Below are positions 61,078-64,000 of a stretch of DNA of 64,000 nt, piece by piece. Source of the stretch: Bacteroidales bacterium (GTDB taxonomy: Bacteria > Bacteroidota > Bacteroidia > Bacteroidales > FEN-979); contig JALNWG010000003.1 in NCBI GenBank assembly GCA_023231005.1, positions 62,001 to 126,000 on the forward strand. The letters run 5' to 3'. Every line of letters begins with the position of its first letter. The first letter of the stretch is position 1. The notes under the pieces were generated by a model. It was not told the DNA's origin. It worked only from the letters and a program-made list of their open reading frames with translations, and made no database searches. A program made the position numbers and the translations under genes.

Positions 61078-62589
61078 TTATTTCTTCAAAAGGATACGAA
61101 AAATTGTTCCTTTATTCAAAGTGGATGATTTAACAAATATTTTCCCTGAATGATAGTTTTCGATAATCCTTTTCGAAAGGGTAAGTCCGAGGCCCCATCC
61201 TCTTTTTTTACTAGTAAAGCCCGGATTAAATATGGTTTTAAAGCGTGATTTAGGAATTCCTTTTCCGGTGTCACCAATATCAATCTGAATATGTGCTCCT
61301 TCTTCTGTAATATCAATATTTACAGAGCCACTTCCATCCATTGCATCCACTGCATTTTTACAGAGATTTTCGATCACCCATTCAAAAAGATGCAGGTTAA
61401 TTGAAACCGGGATCACTTGATTGCGATCCGGATGAATTTCAAAATGAACCTTAGTTGAAGTACGTGACCGTATATAAGCTACTGATTCATAAACTACTTC
61501 AACGATATTAATCTGTTCCAGCCGTGCTGCCGACCCAATTTTTGAAAAACGATCGGTGATGGTTTCCAGTCGTTGCACATCTTTTTCGATTTCCCGAACA
61601 GTATCTTCGTCCAATCCCTTGAGCTTTAACAGTTCCATCCATGCCATCATCGAAGAAAGAGGTGTTCCGAGCTGATGGGCTGTTTCTTTTGCCATTCCGA
61701 CCCAGACCTGGTTCTGTTCTGATTTTCGGGCATAGCTGAAAAGCAGATAAGCAATCAGTAGAAAGATGGCAATTATACCAAATTGAACGATCGGATAATA
61801 TTTTAGTTGAGTAAGTAAAAAAGAATCCTGATAGTAGATATAATGAATTCCTGTTCCGGCCAAATCGATTTTAATAGGAGTGTTTTGAGATCCCATATTA
61901 TCAATAGTTTTCCGGACCCAGGCTTTATCCTGCATTTTGTCGGCCGGAATATTTCCATACATCTGTCCAAAAACATTTTTCCCTGTACTATCAGTAATAA
62001 TAACTGGTACGGAGGCGGAATTGAGAACCACTTCAGAGAAAAAAGAGCGGATCAGGTCATCAAGAACATTTTTTAAACTTGAGAAGATATTAGAATCTTT
62101 ATAATAGAGATAAATTTTTTTGTTGTAGAGATATTTAACGACAATAGGGGGATAGGCTGAAAACTCACGCAAAAGGGATCCTTCAAGTTTTTTTATGGTA
62201 TCAGTATTAAAAAGAGTATTCCTGGAGGTCATTACATTCCCCTCTTCATCGGTGACGATGACCGGGATGGTATTGTTTTCGCCAATGATACTGAGGAAAA
62301 AATTCAGATCTTCGTTGGAGGTAGCTGTTAAAATCCGGCGTTGAGCCTCAGCGACAATCGAAACCCGTTTACGTTCTTCGTTTTTTATCTGCTCAAAAAG
62401 GGCGTTGGTAAAGTTTACCAATTCAGCTTTTTTGTGAATGGCATCGGCCCAGATTTCAACATTTTTCCGTTCATCTTTTCTAATTTCCCGGATCAGAATA
62501 TTGGTATAATAGAGTGATCCTGCAACGATAAATATCGCAATTAAGGAGAGCACCCATTTCCACCTTTTTTTTCGAAGATATATATCCAC
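61078..62589 (-). CDS. Membrane sensor histidine kinase
   Basis: This 503-residue kinase has a membrane helix (about 12-34), a periplasmic sensor region (about 35-265), a second helix (about 266-288) and a HisKA domain with phosphoacceptor His305 in AKETAHQLGTPLSSMMAW, then a HATPase domain with NLCKNAVDAM, DIGDTGKGIPK and GWGLGLTLSKRI. All kinase boxes are present. No response regulator is adjacent, so it is an orphan. The TGKGIP to GWGLGL order is standard. It precedes hemW by 5 bases. Confidence 0.93.
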   Translation of the reverse strand: MDIYLRKKRWKWVLSLIAIFIVAGSLYYTNILIREIRKDERKNVEIWADAIHKKAELVNFTNALFEQIKNEERKRVSIVAEAQRRILTATSNEDLNFFLSIIGENNTIPVIVTDEEGNVMTSRNTLFNTDTIKKLEGSLLREFSAYPPIVVKYLYNKKIYLYYKDSNIFSSLKNVLDDLIRSFFSEVVLNSASVPVIITDSTGKNVFGQMYGNIPADKMQDKAWVRKTIDNMGSQNTPIKIDLAGTGIHYIYYQDSFLLTQLKYYPIVQFGIIAIFLLIAYLLFSYARKSEQNQVWVGMAKETAHQLGTPLSSMMAWMELLKLKGLDEDTVREIEKDVQRLETITDRFSKIGSAARLEQINIVEVVYESVAYIRSRTSTKVHFEIHPDRNQVIPVSINLHLFEWVIENLCKNAVDAMDGSGSVNIDITEEGAHIQIDIGDTGKGIPKSRFKTIFNPGFTSKKRGWGLGLTLSKRIIENYHSGKIFVKSSTLNKGTIFRILLKK

Positions 62590-62643
62590 TATCAGTTTTT
62601 TATAATAAACGGTTTCGGAGGGATATTATTTTCATTTGGCAAT

Positions 62644-62651
62644 CAAAGGTA
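62644..62651 (-). promoter_or_regulatory. Candidate -7 box for the kinase-hemW unit
   Basis: The minus strand reads TACCTTTG, a full TAnnTTTG match, 54 bases before the kinase start codon. Confidence 0.45.
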
Positions 62652-62859
62652 TATGAATTTATAATCAATATTTTTAACATTGTGAAAGATCATTAATCCA
62701 TAAAAACACGATTTTCCCTTTGTCGACATTTCTTTTCTGTTTACCTCCCCAAAGTGGAAGACAAAATCATGGGGATAGCTATAATAGACATACAATGGAA
62801 ACAATGGATTGTAAGAGAACCTACCCTTATGTTTATGCAATCATAAAATAAAGACTCTG
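62652..62859. other. Intergenic stretch without a recognisable gene
   Basis: About 210 bases between the end of manC and the kinase promoter. It contains a minus-strand open frame of 65 codons without recognisable features and a CCCCA ... TGGGG inverted pair around 62748-62775. I see no gene, RNA or terminator that I can support. Confidence 0.4.
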
Positions 62860-63963
62860 TTATACAAATCGTTCTCCTTTTTCGAGCAACACATCATTGA
62901 CAAATTGCCGTATCTGCTGTTCGTCAGACTTTTTACATACCAGAAGAACGTTTTCGGATTCAACGACAATGTAGTCGTTTAGCCCCTCCAACACAGCGAC
63001 CTTATCATTTGGCATATTGACAATGCAATTGGAAGAATCATAGATCATCACATTTTTTCCAACTACGCTGTTCCCATTGGGGCCTTTTATTCGGTTTTCG
63101 TATAAAGAGCCCCAGGTTCCCAGGTCAGACCAACCAAAATCTGCAGCTAGCACATACACATTTCCAGCAGATTCCATGACTCCATAGTCGAGAGAAATAC
63201 TTTTACATACTGTATATGTATTGGCAATAAATGCTTTTTCGTCTTTTGTTCCGTACTTCCCGATCCCTTGCTTAAAGAGAATATCTACTTCTGGAAGATA
63301 TTTTTCAAAAGACTTCATGATACTTTTCAGTGACCAGATGAAAATTCCAGAATTCCATAAGAAGTCACCCGACTGAAGGAAAGTTTCTGCCAATTCGAGA
63401 TTGGGTTTTTCCGTGAATGTTTTAACTTTTTTAATATGGGGTTCTGAAGGATATACATTTGGTTTTCCATCCAGGAACTGTATGTATCCGTAACCGGTAT
63501 CGGGGCGGCTGGGTCGAACGCCCAGTGTGAGCAGCCAGTCATTTTCTTCAGCGGCTTTCAACGCGGATAAAATGTTCTTCAGGAAAATATTTTCTTTAAG
63601 AATGATGTGATCAGAAGGGGCAACTACGATACGTGCATCCGGATCCCGTGCAAGGATACAATAATTGGCATAAGCAACGCATGGTGCGGTATTACGGCGG
63701 GATGGTTCCAATAAAATTTGTTTACTTTCAACCTCTGGAATCTGTTCCTGTACCAGTTTTTTATAGATCTCGTTGGTAACAATATAAATGTTTTCTGGAG
63801 GGCAAATTTGTTTGAACCTCCGGAAAGTTTGCTGGATAAGCGTTTCTCCGGTTCCAAGGATATCAATAAATTGTTTGGGGTGAGATGTCCGGCTCATTGG
63901 CCAAAAACGAGCACCGATTCCACCTGCCATGATTACACAAAAATTGTGTTTCGACTTTGGCAT
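62860..63963 (-). CDS. manC: Mannose-1-phosphate guanylyltransferase
   Basis: The enzyme makes GDP-mannose for surface polysaccharides and O-glycans. The 367-residue protein has the nucleotidyltransferase signature AGGIGARFWPMSR (about 13-25) with Lys30 in HPKQF, APSDHIILKE, and FTEKPNLELAETF. It is the short form without the phosphomannose isomerase domain. The start at 63963 (MPKSKHNFCVIMAGG) is chosen over 63996, which would lie upstream of the -7 box at 63986-63993. Confidence 0.95.
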   Translation of the reverse strand: MPKSKHNFCVIMAGGIGARFWPMSRTSHPKQFIDILGTGETLIQQTFRRFKQICPPENIYIVTNEIYKKLVQEQIPEVESKQILLEPSRRNTAPCVAYANYCILARDPDARIVVAPSDHIILKENIFLKNILSALKAAEENDWLLTLGVRPSRPDTGYGYIQFLDGKPNVYPSEPHIKKVKTFTEKPNLELAETFLQSGDFLWNSGIFIWSLKSIMKSFEKYLPEVDILFKQGIGKYGTKDEKAFIANTYTVCKSISLDYGVMESAGNVYVLAADFGWSDLGTWGSLYENRIKGPNGNSVVGKNVMIYDSSNCIVNMPNDKVAVLEGLNDYIVVESENVLLVCKKSDEQQIRQFVNDVLLEKGERFV

Positions 63964-63978
63964 GCGTAAGAATTTAAA

Positions 63979-63990
63979 GTTTGTACAAAC
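63979..63990 (-). promoter_or_regulatory. Palindrome over the manC promoter (possible operator)
   Basis: GTTTGTACAAAC is a perfect 12-bp palindrome that overlaps the -7 box at 63986-63993. A protein bound here would cover the promoter. Confidence 0.35.
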
Positions 63991-63993
63991 ATA
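63986..63993 (-). promoter_or_regulatory. Candidate -7 box of manC
   Basis: The minus strand reads TATGTTTG, a TAnnTTTG match, 23 bases before the manC start codon. The -33 element would lie outside the window. Confidence 0.5.
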
Positions 63994-64000
63994 CAAATAT

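Noticed and set aside
62643..62840. A 65-codon minus-strand frame downstream of manC
   Set aside because: No homology pattern or start context, and it overlaps the likely promoter of the kinase-hemW unit.
1..64000. CRISPR arrays, insertion sequences, prophage or integrase genes
   Set aside because: No regularly spaced repeats, transposase, integrase or phage structural genes were seen.

Overview
The window looks like chromosomal DNA of an anaerobic member of the Bacteroidota, probably of the Bacteroidales or a neighbouring order. Direct evidence is the promoter style (a -7 box of the form TAnnTTTG appears before many genes, and strong Shine-Dalgarno sequences are largely absent) and the gene set: GldH-type lipoprotein, lamin-tail secreted protein, S46 dipeptidyl-peptidase, DUF4175 protein, GH3-family enzyme, and an RND efflux operon that ends with a PG0541-type small protein. 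The metabolism encoded is anaerobic: a sodium-pumping methylmalonyl-CoA decarboxylase, NrfHA nitrite reductase and a hexaheme lipoprotein. I cannot name a genus. I saw no phage, insertion sequence or CRISPR array.

Layout. 1-7.0 kb (minus): a cut-off CYTH protein, then a TetR regulator followed by TolC / membrane-fusion / RND pump / PII-like small protein. 7.0-11.7 kb (plus): mce-mmdA-mmdD-mmdC-mmdB plus uridine kinase. 11.7-17.1 kb: a lone FtsX-type permease (minus), then purH and mreBCD (plus). 17.1-21.1 kb: tRNA-Cys, folB, glnS with tRNA-Gln(CTG), and gltX. 21.2-28.3 kb (plus): DUF4175 coiled-coil protein, degenerate HATPase protein, ybeY, mnmG and a methyltransferase, with two parS-like sites exactly flanking mnmG. 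28.4-32.6 kb: a very large NtrY-like histidine kinase overlapping gldH. 32.6-38.6 kb: stand-alone riboflavin kinase, hexaheme cytochrome and asd (minus), lamin-tail protein (plus), comF (minus). 38.7-43.9 kb (plus): fused oligopeptide-type ABC ATPase, RNase R, a beta-rich exported protein. 44-51 kb: S46 peptidase (minus), a LytS/LytTR pair (plus), and a GH3-LysE-HdeD minus-strand operon. 51-56.6 kb: nuclease/phosphatase, RluA-type synthase, TrmH-type methyltransferase, Fe-S type Rrf2 regulator, HD protein, a broken peptidase remnant, xseAB. 56.7-64 kb: nrfHA, an RlmI-like methyltransferase, a histidine kinase with a HemW-type protein, and mannose-1-phosphate guanylyltransferase.

How it fits together. 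Much of the window is housekeeping (translation, tRNA modification, purines, cell shape, DNA repair) with short operons on both strands. The parS pair suggests that the 25-27 kb region is a chromosome segregation site and may lie toward the replication origin. The most interesting unexplained items are that pair, the DUF4175/degenerate-HATPase couple, the giant kinase coupled to gldH, the split riboflavin kinase, the frameshifted M28 peptidase tail, and a set of perfect palindromes placed at or just after -7 promoter boxes.
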